A stretch of 64,000 nt of DNA from NCBI GenBank assembly GCA_030745755.1, contig JASLOA010000027.1, forward strand, positions 1 through 64,000, given 5' to 3'. This document shows, piece after piece, positions 42,800 to 52,013 of this stretch. The notes beneath the pieces are model-generated. The model made no database searches and was not told the DNA's origin. It worked only from the letters and a program-made list of their open reading frames with translations. The translations under genes and the position numbers were made by a program. Within the stretch, counting starts at the first letter, position 1. Every line of letters begins with the position of its first letter. The stretch comes from Kiritimatiellia bacterium. Lineage in GTDB: Bacteria; Verrucomicrobiota; Kiritimatiellia; UBA8416; JABMPJ01.

Positions 42800-44461
42800 C
42801 TACTTCTTCGCCAACATCTCTTTGGCGTGCTTCAGTGTCACGCTGGTCAGGTCGCGGCCGCCGAGCATGCGGGCCACTTCCTCGACGCGCTCCTTGCCGG
42901 TGATGGGGGCGATGCGTGTGCGCGTGCGCCCTTCTTCAACATCCTTGCTCACGACGTAGTGGCTGGCGCCCTGAACCGCAACTTGAGGCAGGTGGGTGAT
43001 GCAGAGGACCTGGTGGGTGTCGGCCACGGTGGCGAGCTTGGCGCCTACCGCGGTGCCCATCTCGCCGCCGACGTTGGCATCGATCTCGTCGAAGACGAGG
43101 ACGGGGATGCGGTCATGATCGGCCAGCACCGCCTTGGTGGCGAGCATGACGCGCGAGATCTCGCCGCTGGATGCAATCGCACGCAAGGGCCGCATCTCCT
43201 CGCCCGCATTGGGGGCAAACCCGAATTCAATAGCGTCCATGCCGTTCGCGGCAGGTTCACCCTCGGAGAGATGCACCTCGAACGCACCGTGTGCAAACCC
43301 GAGATCCTGCAGGGCCTTTGTGATGGCGGTGGCGAGCTTGCCTGAGACCTTGGCGCGCGCCTCGTGGAGTGCTTTGCCCGCCACGCCAAGCTTCTTGCGC
43401 GCGGCGGACAACTCTTTGTCGATCGCCGCCAGCCGCTCGCCGCGCGATTCAAGATCGGAAAGGCGCTGCTGTGCCTTCTCGAGGAAAGCCATGATCTCTT
43501 CAATCGAACTGCCGTACTTCCGCTTCAGCTTGTGCAGGAGCGTCATGCGGTCGTCGAGCCACTGCAATCGGCCGGGGTCGCCATCGATGCTCTGCACGTG
43601 GGAGGTGATGGTGCTGGAGAGTTCCTGGATCTGTACGGCGATCGACTGGGCTTCCTCGCGCCACTCCTCGGCATCGGGCAGAATGCCGGCCAGCTCTCCG
43701 ACCATGTTCTGCACCACGGCCATCGCATCGAAGGCGTTGCCTTCGCCCTCGACCAGGGCCTGGTTGACACCGTTGGCCAGCTCGATGATCCGCTGCGCAT
43801 TGGCAACGGTGGTGTGTTCCTGCGCCAGCTCTTCCTCGGAAGTGTTCCCCAGCTCGGCGTCCTCGATCTCCTTGACCTGGAAGCTGAGCAGATCGATCTG
43901 CGCCTCGGTGTCCTGGTCGTCGCAGTCCAGTTCCGCCCGCCGCTCCTCCAGCTCGCGCATGGCTCCGTAGAGATCTTCGTAGGTGGCACGGGTCGGCCAG
44001 AGGTGACCGTAGGCATCGAGCAGGTCGAGCTGGAAAGCCGGACTCAGCAGCGACTGGTGATCGTGCGGGCCGTGCATATCGACCAGCAGGTTCCCGAGCT
44101 GCTTCAGCGCCTGAACCGTGGCGGAGGCGTCGTTCACGAGGATCTTGCCCGAGCCGGTCGCGGCAATGATGCGGCGGATGACGAGCACGCTTTCTTCGCA
44201 CGGTTCCATGCCCAGGTCTTCGAGCAGCGCATCGATGTCGCCGCTGTCGGCGAGCCGGAAGGATGCCTCGACCCCGCAGCGGTCTTCGCCGGAACGGATC
44301 AGTGACTTATCGGCACGCTCGCCAAGCAGCAGGTTGAGCGCGCCGACAAAGACCGACTTGCCGGCACCGGTTTCACCGGTGATGACATTCAGTCCATCGG
44401 CGAAATCCACCCGGATATTCTCGACGATGGCCAGGTTTTTGACACGTAACGTCTGAAGCAT
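42800..44461 (-). CDS. recN: DNA repair ATPase RecN
   Basis: RecN is an SMC-like ATPase acting early in double-strand break repair. The 553-residue product starts MLQTLRVKNLAIVENIRVDF with the Walker A GETGAGKS, has a long coiled-coil-prone middle (about 170-380), then SSGEISRVMLATKAVLA (signature), PVLVFDEIDANVGG (Walker B) and HLPQVA near the end. ATG 44461 gives the family N-terminus; an upstream in-frame Met adds only unrelated residues. Confidence 0.96.
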   Translation of the reverse strand: MLQTLRVKNLAIVENIRVDFADGLNVITGETGAGKSVFVGALNLLLGERADKSLIRSGEDRCGVEASFRLADSGDIDALLEDLGMEPCEESVLVIRRIIAATGSGKILVNDASATVQALKQLGNLLVDMHGPHDHQSLLSPAFQLDLLDAYGHLWPTRATYEDLYGAMRELEERRAELDCDDQDTEAQIDLLSFQVKEIEDAELGNTSEEELAQEHTTVANAQRIIELANGVNQALVEGEGNAFDAMAVVQNMVGELAGILPDAEEWREEAQSIAVQIQELSSTITSHVQSIDGDPGRLQWLDDRMTLLHKLKRKYGSSIEEIMAFLEKAQQRLSDLESRGERLAAIDKELSAARKKLGVAGKALHEARAKVSGKLATAITKALQDLGFAHGAFEVHLSEGEPAANGMDAIEFGFAPNAGEEMRPLRAIASSGEISRVMLATKAVLADHDRIPVLVFDEIDANVGGEMGTAVGAKLATVADTHQVLCITHLPQVAVQGASHYVVSKDVEEGRTRTRIAPITGKERVEEVARMLGGRDLTSVTLKHAKEMLAKK

Positions 44462-44526
44462 GGCCGGAAGAATAGCATTGGGGGTCGGAGGTCGGAAGTC
44501 GGAAATCGGCAGCACTGGGTCCAGAC

Positions 44527-45381
44527 TCAGGGCTCGGGCGTGACGCGGATCGCGATGATGGCGCCGGTGAGAAGGAGGGCGCTGGCGAGATAGAAGGGCC
44601 AGCCGGGAACTTCGTTTAGAATCAAGAAGGCCATGATGCCGGCGAAGATGAACTGGCCGAGTGTTCCGATCGCCACCACCTGAGAGCGCAGGTGCTTCAT
44701 GCAGTAGAGCAGGGAGGAGTGACCGAGGATGGTAGGGACGATGGCCAGTCCGGCGATCATCAGGAGCTCCCGGGGCGGATAGGCCTGGATCGGATTGACA
44801 AAGAACGGGGTCACGGCCAGGCAGAAGAGTGCGGCCACCGCGTAGACGGGCACGATGAAGATCCAGATATTGGCCACGTCACGGCTGCGGCGGCTCATGG
44901 CGAGGTAGCATGCGAGGAAGAGCATCGATACAAAGCAGATCAAGTCGCCCAGGAACGTGTTCCTGCCGATGTGGAAGTCGGCCGTCCCCAGGAACATGAT
45001 ACCGGCTACGCCGATGGCGGTGCCGATGATTTCGTTGCGCCTGAGGCCGTCGCGGGCCAGGAAGGGCATGGCCAGCGGTACCATGTTCACGATCAGCGAG
45101 GCATTGGCGGCCGCGGTCATGCGTGCCCCCAGAATCCAGGTAATGAAATGGACCCCCAGCAGAATGCCCGGCACGATGGTGCGCCCCAGCCGAACACTAC
45201 GCCACGACTGGTTGTGCGCGCGCAGGCTGCGCAGCCATACCGGCGTGAGTATCGCGGCCGCCAGCAGCAGCCGCCCCGCCGCCACCACCACCGGGTGTGT
45301 GTCGCTCAGCTTGATGAAGATCACTGCGGTCGAGCAGCAGTAGATTCCGAAGACGAGAATAAGAAGGCGATAAACACTCAT
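44527..45381 (-). CDS. EamA-family (DMT superfamily) transporter
   Basis: The 284-residue protein has about ten membrane helices in two repeats, as in EamA/RhaT-type drug/metabolite transporters. Visible parts are the first helix (LLILVFGIYCCSTAVIFIKL) and the repeated GIMFLGTADF and GTLGQFIFAGIMAFLILNEVPGW segments. The substrate is unknown. Start ATG 45381 is preferred because the upstream Met options have no membrane context. It lies 65 bp upstream of recN on the same strand. Confidence 0.85.
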   Translation of the reverse strand: MSVYRLLILVFGIYCCSTAVIFIKLSDTHPVVVAAGRLLLAAAILTPVWLRSLRAHNQSWRSVRLGRTIVPGILLGVHFITWILGARMTAAANASLIVNMVPLAMPFLARDGLRRNEIIGTAIGVAGIMFLGTADFHIGRNTFLGDLICFVSMLFLACYLAMSRRSRDVANIWIFIVPVYAVAALFCLAVTPFFVNPIQAYPPRELLMIAGLAIVPTILGHSSLLYCMKHLRSQVVAIGTLGQFIFAGIMAFLILNEVPGWPFYLASALLLTGAIIAIRVTPEP

Positions 45382-45449
45382 GACGCCCCGCATCGTGGCA
45401 GAACCGCGGCATGACATCAAATGCCTATCCCCCAATCCTTAGCGACCTC

Positions 45450-45496
45450 GGCTCGCCCTGCCTAACCCGTGCTGTTGCAGGAAGGTAGGGCGAGCC
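45450..45496. repeat. Inverted repeat GGCTCGCCCTGCCT
   Basis: GGCTCGCCCTGCCT (45450-45463) pairs with AGGTAGGGCGAGCC (45483-45496) with one mismatch, around a 19-bp spacer. It lies between the EamA and pseudopilin genes and would form a strong hairpin. Confidence 0.6.
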
Positions 45497-45580
45497 GTCC
45501 CCGGCGAGCAGGGCTATCCTGTGGACAGACCCCGCAAACTGCAGGCCGAGAATCGGCTGATGACCACACGAGATGGTCGC

Positions 45581-47872
45581 CTATCCCAGCGGCGACCAGC
45601 TGAACCAGGTTCCTGGCACCATGTCCCACGCGCTGTCTACATCGATGCTGCGCTGTGATCCCAACGAATGGGGAAGCCCCGGGATCTCGATCTCGCCGTC
45701 ACGGATGCGCGCATCAAGTGTCACGTCCAGACGCGTCCTGTAGGAACCGCTACCTTCCTGGCGATTGATGCGCACCTCGTTGCCGGCACTCATACTGCCG
45801 AACACGCTGATGAATTGCTGATTCACTGTGCCCAGGTTGTTATCGACGAAGTCGTTCTCCGCATAGAGTATTGCGTGAATGCTCCCGCCAGTCCCAAACT
45901 GCCGGTCTCCAATGTAGATGTTGCCGCTGTTCTCTGCGCAGTTCGGGTTCTTCAGCGCGATCAGGCACAGTGCATCGGACGGGTCTTGAACCACGGTGCT
46001 GTCCATATCCGCATACTGCAGGTTGGCGGGGTAATTTGCGTTGTAGTAGAACTCATCAGAGATTGTGATGTTGCCGCTGGCCACGATGGTGATGCGGGTC
46101 CCGGGCTCCCGGAATCTCATGCTATAAGCGCGAGGGCTGTGGATATAGACATTCCCGTCTACGTAGTAGAGCTTGGCGTTATCTTGCGATTTTACGTCGA
46201 TGAGCATCGTGCAGGTACGCGACGAATCGTTCTGCGCAATCCGGTTGTCACTCGGGTTGGAGTTGAAGGTTGAGTCAGTGGGGTCTTCGAGGAAGTAGTC
46301 GTCCACACGCCCCCCCGCGTCATTGTAGATCGGCGTGTAGGTGCGCTTGTAGATCTTCGCCCCGTTGTTCCAAACATAAGAGCTGCCGCTATTGGGCGGA
46401 TTCCTCAGGAAAATGTGCTCGGGAAAAGAATCGTCATTGATGGCAATGGCACTGCCATAGTCGGCTGCCGTAACCGCCACATCGTTTCCCCAGCGCGGAA
46501 GACCATCTAGCGGCTCCAGGCCCCCATGATTAACCTCGTAGTACATGTGAGCCAGGTCAGGGGGCGCTATGGGTGCATCCCCGCCCGTCGCTGCCCGCTG
46601 CCCGGGGCCGGGAGTCGGCATGCCGGTGATATCGCCAATGGCCTGGGTGCCGTAGTCATAGCGGCCATTTCGATCGTCGAGATACTCTTCGCCCGGATCG
46701 TACACCCCATTCTGATCGGTATATGGCTCGCCTCCGTAGTAGACTCCGTCGCCGGCATCCTCAAAGTCCTCGCCCGGCCAGTCGGTGCAGTAGTAGCGTG
46801 TCCCCCCCTTACGGTAGTCGGTCTTCCAGATCCATCTGGATTGGCTTCTTTTCCACTTCCAGAACCCGCCCGGCGGATCGTACCGCCCGTTTATGCGTTT
46901 GCCGTGGTGGCCGTGGTCACTATCCTCCGTCCACTCCTCTCCATCGTCATAGCTACCATTTCCGTAGTCCTGGAACGGTTCGCCCGGATCCCGAACTCCA
47001 TTATCATTCAGATCCGTGAACTCATCGCCCGAGTCGCGTATACCGTTGCCGTCCAAATCCACGAATAGCTCGCCTTCGTCGTAACGCCCGTTGCCAATCG
47101 TGTCGACAAACGCCTCGCCGAAGTCATACCTGCCGTTCGCGTAGGTCCCGCTTGAAGGCACACTCGCCTCAAACGCATCAAACTCAACCTGTGTAAGCGG
47201 GTTGGAGAACACCTGTACGGCATGCGATTCGTCCCAGAGTTCGGAGGCGCCATCGTACACCCCGTCGCTGTCTGTGTCGTAGAGCAACTCTGGCAGTCGG
47301 AGACTGGAATCGCCCGTCAACTCAATGCGGTTTCCCGAGTAGGTATCGCCATGGATAAAGTCGGCAGCGCTCCCTGTGCCACCGATCTTCAAGGTATAGT
47401 TCGTGTTGCCCTCTGTGTTCCCCGCGTAGAGCGCGTGTGCAAAGAGCGCGTGGATGCTCCTCGAACCGGAGCTGAGCGCGACCCGGGCACTCACATCGGT
47501 CCGACGCTGACCATAAACGCCCATCGATGCGACCATGACCTGTCCGTTCGTCTCGAACGCGCGCGTTTCGAAACCCCACGTCATGTTGGCGAACACGTTC
47601 GTTTCCGAGAAGTACGTGCGAGACTGGTTCAGAGAGATGGTGCCGCCCGCGCCGTTGTTCAGTTTAACGAGTGCAGCCCTCAGGCCTGCATCGGCGAGGA
47701 ACGCCGCCTTCTCCTGCACCGCGAGTTTTCTCGTGTTGCGCGCGTAGTTAATCGTAGCAGTGAATACGGAGCCCACTGTAGCAGAGGCGACGGCCATCAT
47801 AACGACCACGGGGGCCAACGTGGACCCCCGGCTTGACGAGGCCAGACTCAATGACAAGCGTTTCGTTTTCAT
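45581..47872 (-). CDS. GspK/PilX-like pseudopilin with acidic repeat insert
   Basis: The 763-residue product starts at ATG 47872 with a prepilin-like leader (LSLASSSRG then STLAPVVVMMAV), a long helix and an AAFLADAGLRAALVKLNNG segment as in PilX/GspK-type proteins. It lacks the usual Glu5, which is also typical of GspK. An insert at about residues 235-410 consists of repeats such as NGRYDEGELFVDLDGNGIRDSG that resemble calcium-binding Asp/Gly/Asn loops. It is far longer than usual GspK (about 330 residues). It is last of three pseudopilin-like genes. Confidence 0.72.
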   Translation of the reverse strand: MKTKRLSLSLASSSRGSTLAPVVVMMAVASATVGSVFTATINYARNTRKLAVQEKAAFLADAGLRAALVKLNNGAGGTISLNQSRTYFSETNVFANMTWGFETRAFETNGQVMVASMGVYGQRRTDVSARVALSSGSRSIHALFAHALYAGNTEGNTNYTLKIGGTGSAADFIHGDTYSGNRIELTGDSSLRLPELLYDTDSDGVYDGASELWDESHAVQVFSNPLTQVEFDAFEASVPSSGTYANGRYDFGEAFVDTIGNGRYDEGELFVDLDGNGIRDSGDEFTDLNDNGVRDPGEPFQDYGNGSYDDGEEWTEDSDHGHHGKRINGRYDPPGGFWKWKRSQSRWIWKTDYRKGGTRYYCTDWPGEDFEDAGDGVYYGGEPYTDQNGVYDPGEEYLDDRNGRYDYGTQAIGDITGMPTPGPGQRAATGGDAPIAPPDLAHMYYEVNHGGLEPLDGLPRWGNDVAVTAADYGSAIAINDDSFPEHIFLRNPPNSGSSYVWNNGAKIYKRTYTPIYNDAGGRVDDYFLEDPTDSTFNSNPSDNRIAQNDSSRTCTMLIDVKSQDNAKLYYVDGNVYIHSPRAYSMRFREPGTRITIVASGNITISDEFYYNANYPANLQYADMDSTVVQDPSDALCLIALKNPNCAENSGNIYIGDRQFGTGGSIHAILYAENDFVDNNLGTVNQQFISVFGSMSAGNEVRINRQEGSGSYRTRLDVTLDARIRDGEIEIPGLPHSLGSQRSIDVDSAWDMVPGTWFSWSPLG

Positions 47873-47873
47873 A

Positions 47874-48461
47874 TTACTCTTCAGAGTTGCGAAGACAGAT
47901 CCCGAACTGGACGCAGGCCGCGTACTGCCCGTCATTGGCATCACGACCACCTGCCGAGGCAGGTTCAGACACCCGGTAGGCAACGCGCAGGGACTTGGGA
48001 CTGGTCTGCAAGAAGACCGGTGTTGTGAACCCGCTGTCGTCCTGGATCTCGGTGAGGCCGTTTGCCACGATCGTTTCGGCCCCGCCGCTCTCCTGCAAGT
48101 ACATGCGGCCATCTCTCAAGAGCGGTGCCGCGTTCGAATAGGATAGACGGCGCGTTTCGCCATCGGGAAAGCCCAGGTCGACCCACGTGCCTTCGACTTC
48201 ATCGATATCCAGAATCTCCGATGCGTTTCGCACATACAGCGTAAGCTGGGCGGCGGTAGTCATCGCTTCCTGCTGAGACCACGCCATCTTGGTGCACAGA
48301 GTGGATTGCCGGCCACACCAGATGAAGGCAGACATCATGCCCGTAACCACCATCGTGCCTACCGATGATGCGACCATCACTTCGACCAGTGAAAACCCTC
48401 CTCGCCAGGACGAGGAGCCTGCGTTTGTGTTAGGGTGGCGGTGCCTTCCTGTCTTCTTCAT
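47874..48461 (-). CDS. GspJ/PilW-like pseudopilin
   Basis: The 195-residue product has the prepilin peptidase site GGFSLVEVMVASSVGTM (cleavage after GG, Glu at +5) and a C-terminal globular part that starts RNASEILDIDEVEG. GspJ-type minor pseudopilins form the tip of the pseudopilus with GspI and GspK. It begins 6 bp after the upstream gene's stop and ends 1 bp before the next start. Confidence 0.8.
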   Translation of the reverse strand: MKKTGRHRHPNTNAGSSSWRGGFSLVEVMVASSVGTMVVTGMMSAFIWCGRQSTLCTKMAWSQQEAMTTAAQLTLYVRNASEILDIDEVEGTWVDLGFPDGETRRLSYSNAAPLLRDGRMYLQESGGAETIVANGLTEIQDDSGFTTPVFLQTSPKSLRVAYRVSEPASAGGRDANDGQYAACVQFGICLRNSEE

Positions 48462-48467
48462 AGGACC

Positions 48468-48911
48468 TCACTTGATCAGTGTTGAATAGGTATCGGTGAT
48501 TGTGTGTCCGTACATCGGAGATGGATAGGTGATGTCCACGTGAGCCTCGGCATAGACCGCCCCCGCCGTGTTCGTTACGCTTCCATCCGCGGCATGCCAG
48601 ACCAAGCGCGGCGTCCGTACAAAAATCAGCTCCTGGCTGCTCAGGTTGGTTACCGTGTTGCGGAGACCGCAGCTTTCTTTCACAAGGTTTTGCACCCCCA
48701 TCGCGACCATGTCTTCCAGTCGCTCTTTGGCGAAGGATGCTGCCTCCGTTTCTACGCGGTTGTGCTCCCCATATCGCTGCGCCTTGATCCCTACCGTGAA
48801 CAGCCCCCCGCTCATCACCGTGACCAGCGCCATCGCGATAGCTGTTTCCACAAGCGTTGTGCCATCACGCGCCGACCGTATCCTGGCCTGTCCTATTTTC
48901 AATTTCGACAT
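48468..48911 (-). CDS. GspI/PilV-like pseudopilin
   Basis: The 147-residue product has the prepilin-type leader SARDGTTLVETAIAMALVTVMSG, with Glu at +5 after DG, and a small C-terminal domain. Size and position match GspI or PilV-type minor pseudopilins. It is the first gene of the three-gene set; a sigma-54-like site lies 77-91 bp upstream. Confidence 0.8.
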   Translation of the reverse strand: MSKLKIGQARIRSARDGTTLVETAIAMALVTVMSGGLFTVGIKAQRYGEHNRVETEAASFAKERLEDMVAMGVQNLVKESCGLRNTVTNLSSQELIFVRTPRLVWHAADGSVTNTAGAVYAEAHVDITYPSPMYGHTITDTYSTLIK

Positions 48912-48987
48912 CGATATCTCCCCTCTGCTCCCGGGGCCGTCCCACGGCTCAGCATGCCCGTCTACCTTCTGCCGGTGCTTACTCCTA

Positions 48988-49002
48988 GCTTTAACTGTGC
49001 CA
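48988..49002 (-). promoter_or_regulatory. Sigma-54-like promoter of the pseudopilin operon
   Basis: On the minus strand TGGCAC-AGTTA-AAGC keeps the invariant GG and GC of the -24/-12 consensus at the exact spacing, with two mismatches in the TT of TTGC. A start near 48976 gives a leader of about 65 nt. Type IV pilus genes are often sigma-54 controlled through PilR-type activators, and one such activator is encoded divergently nearby (49697). Confidence 0.4.
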
Positions 49003-49199
49003 ACTCGGCAAAACCGTAGAGAGGGGGGAAAGGTCGTCGCGGACAGCGTACCTTATCCCCATGTTCCTGTCCGCCCCGTTCACATGCAGATACTGTGGAC
49101 AGGGCGGAGCGTTCCGGTTGCCGAGCATCATCGGCTTCTCTTTTCGTCGCCTGCCGGTCTATCGCTATTTTCTGCTGACACCGTCTCTCAACAACGATG

Positions 49200-49560
49200 G
49201 CCCCGGCGCGGCTTCGAGGCTCAGAGTGCGTGTTGAGAAAGGCACCCAACAGGCGGCCGTGCTCGGACGCGCGTTCCGACAGGGCGTGGACTGGATCGCA
49301 CGGTACGGTGGCGAGGAGTTCATCGTAATCCTTCCCGAGGCCGACGCTGGCGTCGCACACCATGTCGCCGAGCGACTCCGCGCCGAGCTGGAGGACGCCG
49401 GACCGGTCGCGCTGGGCACAGACGTCCGTGTGACGGCCAGTTTTGGAGTCGCCGGGATAACCTGAAACACGGGGGCTACAATACTGACCAGCCAGGAACT
49501 GATCCACCAGGCAGATCTGCTCCGCTACCAGGCCAAACCGGAGCGGTCGCAACCGAGTGT
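49200..49560 (+). pseudogene. GGDEF (diguanylate cyclase) remnant
   Basis: GVDWIARYGGEEFIVILPEADAG matches the active loop of a diguanylate cyclase. An in-frame TGA at 49463 interrupts the next part, which goes on LTSQELIHQADLLRYQAKPERSQ, the normal C-terminal helix of a GGDEF domain. The N-terminal half of the domain is missing. It is a degraded fragment just before the sigma-54 activator gene. Confidence 0.65.
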
Positions 49561-49696
49561 TCGCCGGGCCGCTACTGGCGGCATGAACGTTGCCTCGATA
49601 TCCTCTGCACCAAGGTTGTTTCGTCTTAGACTCTGCGTATTGACAAGCTTCCCCGCTGCAGTTAACGTCATTCGCAATCACGAAGGGGGGGTGCAG

Positions 49697-51136
49697 GTGG
49701 CGTCAACAGGATCGAAGGAAGTTGTAGGGGGTGTTTCCATTGCGGTGGTTGATGACGACTCGCGTGTGGCCCAGACCATAGCGCTTCATCTCCGCAGCCT
49801 GGCCGGTGCCCTGCGTGTCTACACGGATCCGGTCGAGTGTCTGGCAGCACTGGAGGAGCTGCCTGCCGACATCCTGGTGACCGACGTCGACATGCCCGGG
49901 ATGAGTGGTATCGAGCTTATGGAGAAGGTCGGGAAAGCGTGCCCGGGAACAGACATCATCGTGGTGACCGGTGCCGCGAGCAAGGCTGTGGCGGTTGAGG
50001 CGCTGCGCGCCGGCGCATTCGACCTTTTTGAGAAGCCGTTTGACCCCGCCCTGTTGCTCGAAACCATAAAGCGCACGGCGCGTTACCAGGCAGCCTGCCG
50101 TGAGCGCGATCGCTATGCGGCGCAAGTCATGCTCCTCTCGGGGAAGCAGGCCGAGCGGTGGGGCATCAATGCTTTCGTGGGCCAGTCGGAACAGTTGAAG
50201 GACGTGGTAAAGCAGATCGCGAAGCTGCAGAAAGCGGCCACCATGTCGGTTCTGATCCAAGGCGAAAGCGGGACAGGCAAAGAGCTGGTTGCACGCGCCA
50301 TCCACTATGGCGGTCCGCACGCATCGTCGCCGTTCGTGCCGGTGAATTGCGCGGCCATTCCGTCTGAGCTTGTAGAGTCGACTCTGTTCGGCCATGTCAA
50401 AGGAGCATTCACGGGCGCTATTGCGGACCGCAAGGGGGCGTTTGTTCGCGCAGATACGGGCACGCTGTTTCTCGATGAAATCGGCGACATGCCCAGCGAG
50501 ATGCAGACCAAGCTGCTGCGTGTGCTGGAAGATGGCATCGTGACGCCGGTTGGCAGCACGAAAGGGCAGCAGGTTGATGTGCGCATCGTGGCAGCCACGA
50601 ATACCAACTTGTTGGAGCGCGTGGAGGAGCGCCTGTTCCGCGAGGATCTCTACTTCCGCATTGCAGGTTACAACATCACGGTGCCGGCCCTGCGCGACCG
50701 TCCCGGTGACATTCCGCTCCTGGCGAATCATTTTGCCGACGTGCTGTCGGACGAAATGGGTATTGCGCAGCCGGCGTTCGGGGCCGCGACAATGACCGTG
50801 CTGGAACGCCATCCCTTTGCCGGCAACATCCGCGAATTGCGCAACGTGGTACACGCGGCGCTGGTGGAATGTGATGGTCCAGCCATCGAGCCCGACCACT
50901 TGCGTCTCATAGACCTGGCCATACCGGCCGTCGTTGTCGCCAGGGCAGCGCCGGTCGTATCCGAGTCGACGGCTGAACTGTCCACCCTGAACTTGGCGGA
51001 GCTGGAGCAGGTTGCCGTTCAGCGTGCGCTCCAGGAAGCGGATGGCAACATGTCCAAGGCGGCTCGCATCCTCGGCATCAGTCGCCCCAAGCTGTACCGC
51101 AAGGTGGCCGCGGGCGCGCAACCGGATGCCGAGTAG
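49697..51136 (+). CDS. NtrC-family sigma-54-dependent response regulator
   Basis: The product has an N-terminal receiver (Asp63 in LVTDVDMPGMSG, Lys in LFEKPFDP), an AAA+ sigma-54 activation domain with Walker A GESGTGKE (189-196) and GAFTGA (236-241), and a Fis-type HTH (VQRALQEADGNMSKAARILGISRPKLYRKV). It would activate sigma-54 promoters such as those suggested at 48988, 30464 or 51269. The start is probably GTG 49697 after GAAGGGGGG; GTG 49691 is two codons earlier. No cognate kinase overlaps it, but hybrid kinases follow. Confidence 0.93.
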   Translation: MASTGSKEVVGGVSIAVVDDDSRVAQTIALHLRSLAGALRVYTDPVECLAALEELPADILVTDVDMPGMSGIELMEKVGKACPGTDIIVVTGAASKAVAVEALRAGAFDLFEKPFDPALLLETIKRTARYQAACRERDRYAAQVMLLSGKQAERWGINAFVGQSEQLKDVVKQIAKLQKAATMSVLIQGESGTGKELVARAIHYGGPHASSPFVPVNCAAIPSELVESTLFGHVKGAFTGAIADRKGAFVRADTGTLFLDEIGDMPSEMQTKLLRVLEDGIVTPVGSTKGQQVDVRIVAATNTNLLERVEERLFREDLYFRIAGYNITVPALRDRPGDIPLLANHFADVLSDEMGIAQPAFGAATMTVLERHPFAGNIRELRNVVHAALVECDGPAIEPDHLRLIDLAIPAVVVARAAPVVSESTAELSTLNLAELEQVAVQRALQEADGNMSKAARILGISRPKLYRKVAAGAQPDAE

Positions 51137-51512
51137 GTTCTGTCCGGAACAAGCGTTCGCTCTGCTCGTGCCCGTACACTCCATACCCCATTCCAATGGC
51201 TCCATGTCTGGCGTCAGTAAACTCGTAATATGTTGCAATATAGCAAGTTGCACTGGATAGACCTGGGTTGGCACGCGCTGTGCGATATCCTCTGCCGTGA
51301 TGTGCAAGTACCGGCGACCATTCGCAAAGCCACGGGGCACTGAGGTGTCTGCCCGACAGCCACATTCCTGGGCCCGTCTACACGATCGAACCCCCTTGCC
51401 GCTGAATGCGATTCGGATATTCTCGCATAGACTGTTGGAAGCACGCATTCGGCCCCGTTCAGAACACGGGGAAACGAGGATCTGGAGTGCTGCCTGCAGC
51501 GAGGAGCCCTCT
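51137..51512. other. Gene-free region upstream of the receiver-PAS kinase
   Basis: The 375 bp contain no gene. The notable site is a sigma-54-like promoter at 51269. A GAGGAG ribosome-binding site lies just before the start at 51513. Confidence 0.5.
51269..51283 (+). promoter_or_regulatory. Sigma-54-like site upstream of the receiver-PAS kinase
   Basis: TGGCAC-GCGCT-GTGC keeps GG at -24 and GC at -12 with one mismatch in TTGC. The start would be about 215-235 bp before the gene at 51513, leaving a long leader, so it may control another feature or be fortuitous. Confidence 0.3.
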
Positions 51513-51926
51513 ATGGCTGATGTACTGGTCGTCGACGATGAGAAGAGCATTCGACTCACGGCATCTGCTTTTCTTCAGGACGCCGGCCACACCACGTACG
51601 AGGCGGCTAGCATCCCCGAGGCCGAACGCATCCTTGAAGAGCAGTCAATTGACGTGGCGGTAGTGGATCTCCTGCTGGGTACAGAGAGCGGCCTTGTTGT
51701 GGCCCGGCAGATCCGGGAACAGCAGCCCAACGCGCAGATCATCATGGCTACAGGTAAGCCGGATATCGCCTCGGCCCGTGAAGCGATTCGGCTTCGTTTT
51801 TTCGACTACCTGACCAAGCCGGTTCCGAAAGAGCTGATCCTTGACATCGTTGCGGGCGCGTTTGCAGAGAAGTGTCGGCGCGACAGGTACGACCGGATGC
51901 AGGCAGAGGGGCAGGAGTATCTGTAG
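51513..51926 (+). CDS. Receiver domain, first part of a TAG-interrupted hybrid kinase
   Basis: The reading frame from ATG 51513 (RBS GAGGAG) encodes a receiver: VVDDEKSIRL (acidic pocket), AVVDLLLGTESG (phospho-Asp) and DYLTKPVPK (Lys). It runs into a coiled-coil linker and stops at TAG 51924-51926. In the same frame the next codons continue the coiled coil (ELEESVRSRTAELEESERKARELVEGLNE) and then the PAS/kinase part that starts by 52014. One base change (CAG to TAG) would explain the split. Confidence 0.85.
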   Translation: MADVLVVDDEKSIRLTASAFLQDAGHTTYEAASIPEAERILEEQSIDVAVVDLLLGTESGLVVARQIREQQPNAQIIMATGKPDIASAREAIRLRFFDYLTKPVPKELILDIVAGAFAEKCRRDRYDRMQAEGQEYL

Positions 51927-52013
51927 GAACTCGAGGAGAGTGTCAGGTCCCGGACCGCCGAACTTGAAGAAAGTGAACGCAAGGCCCGTGAACTGGTTGA
52001 GGGTCTCAACGAG

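Noticed and set aside
48962-49681. Minus-strand open frame of 239 codons
   Set aside because: It is antisense to the GGDEF remnant and has no recognisable protein features.
49703-51559. A 618-codon open frame antisense to the NtrC-type gene
   Set aside because: It overlaps an activator with Walker A, GAFTGA and HTH motifs; no motif is visible on this strand.
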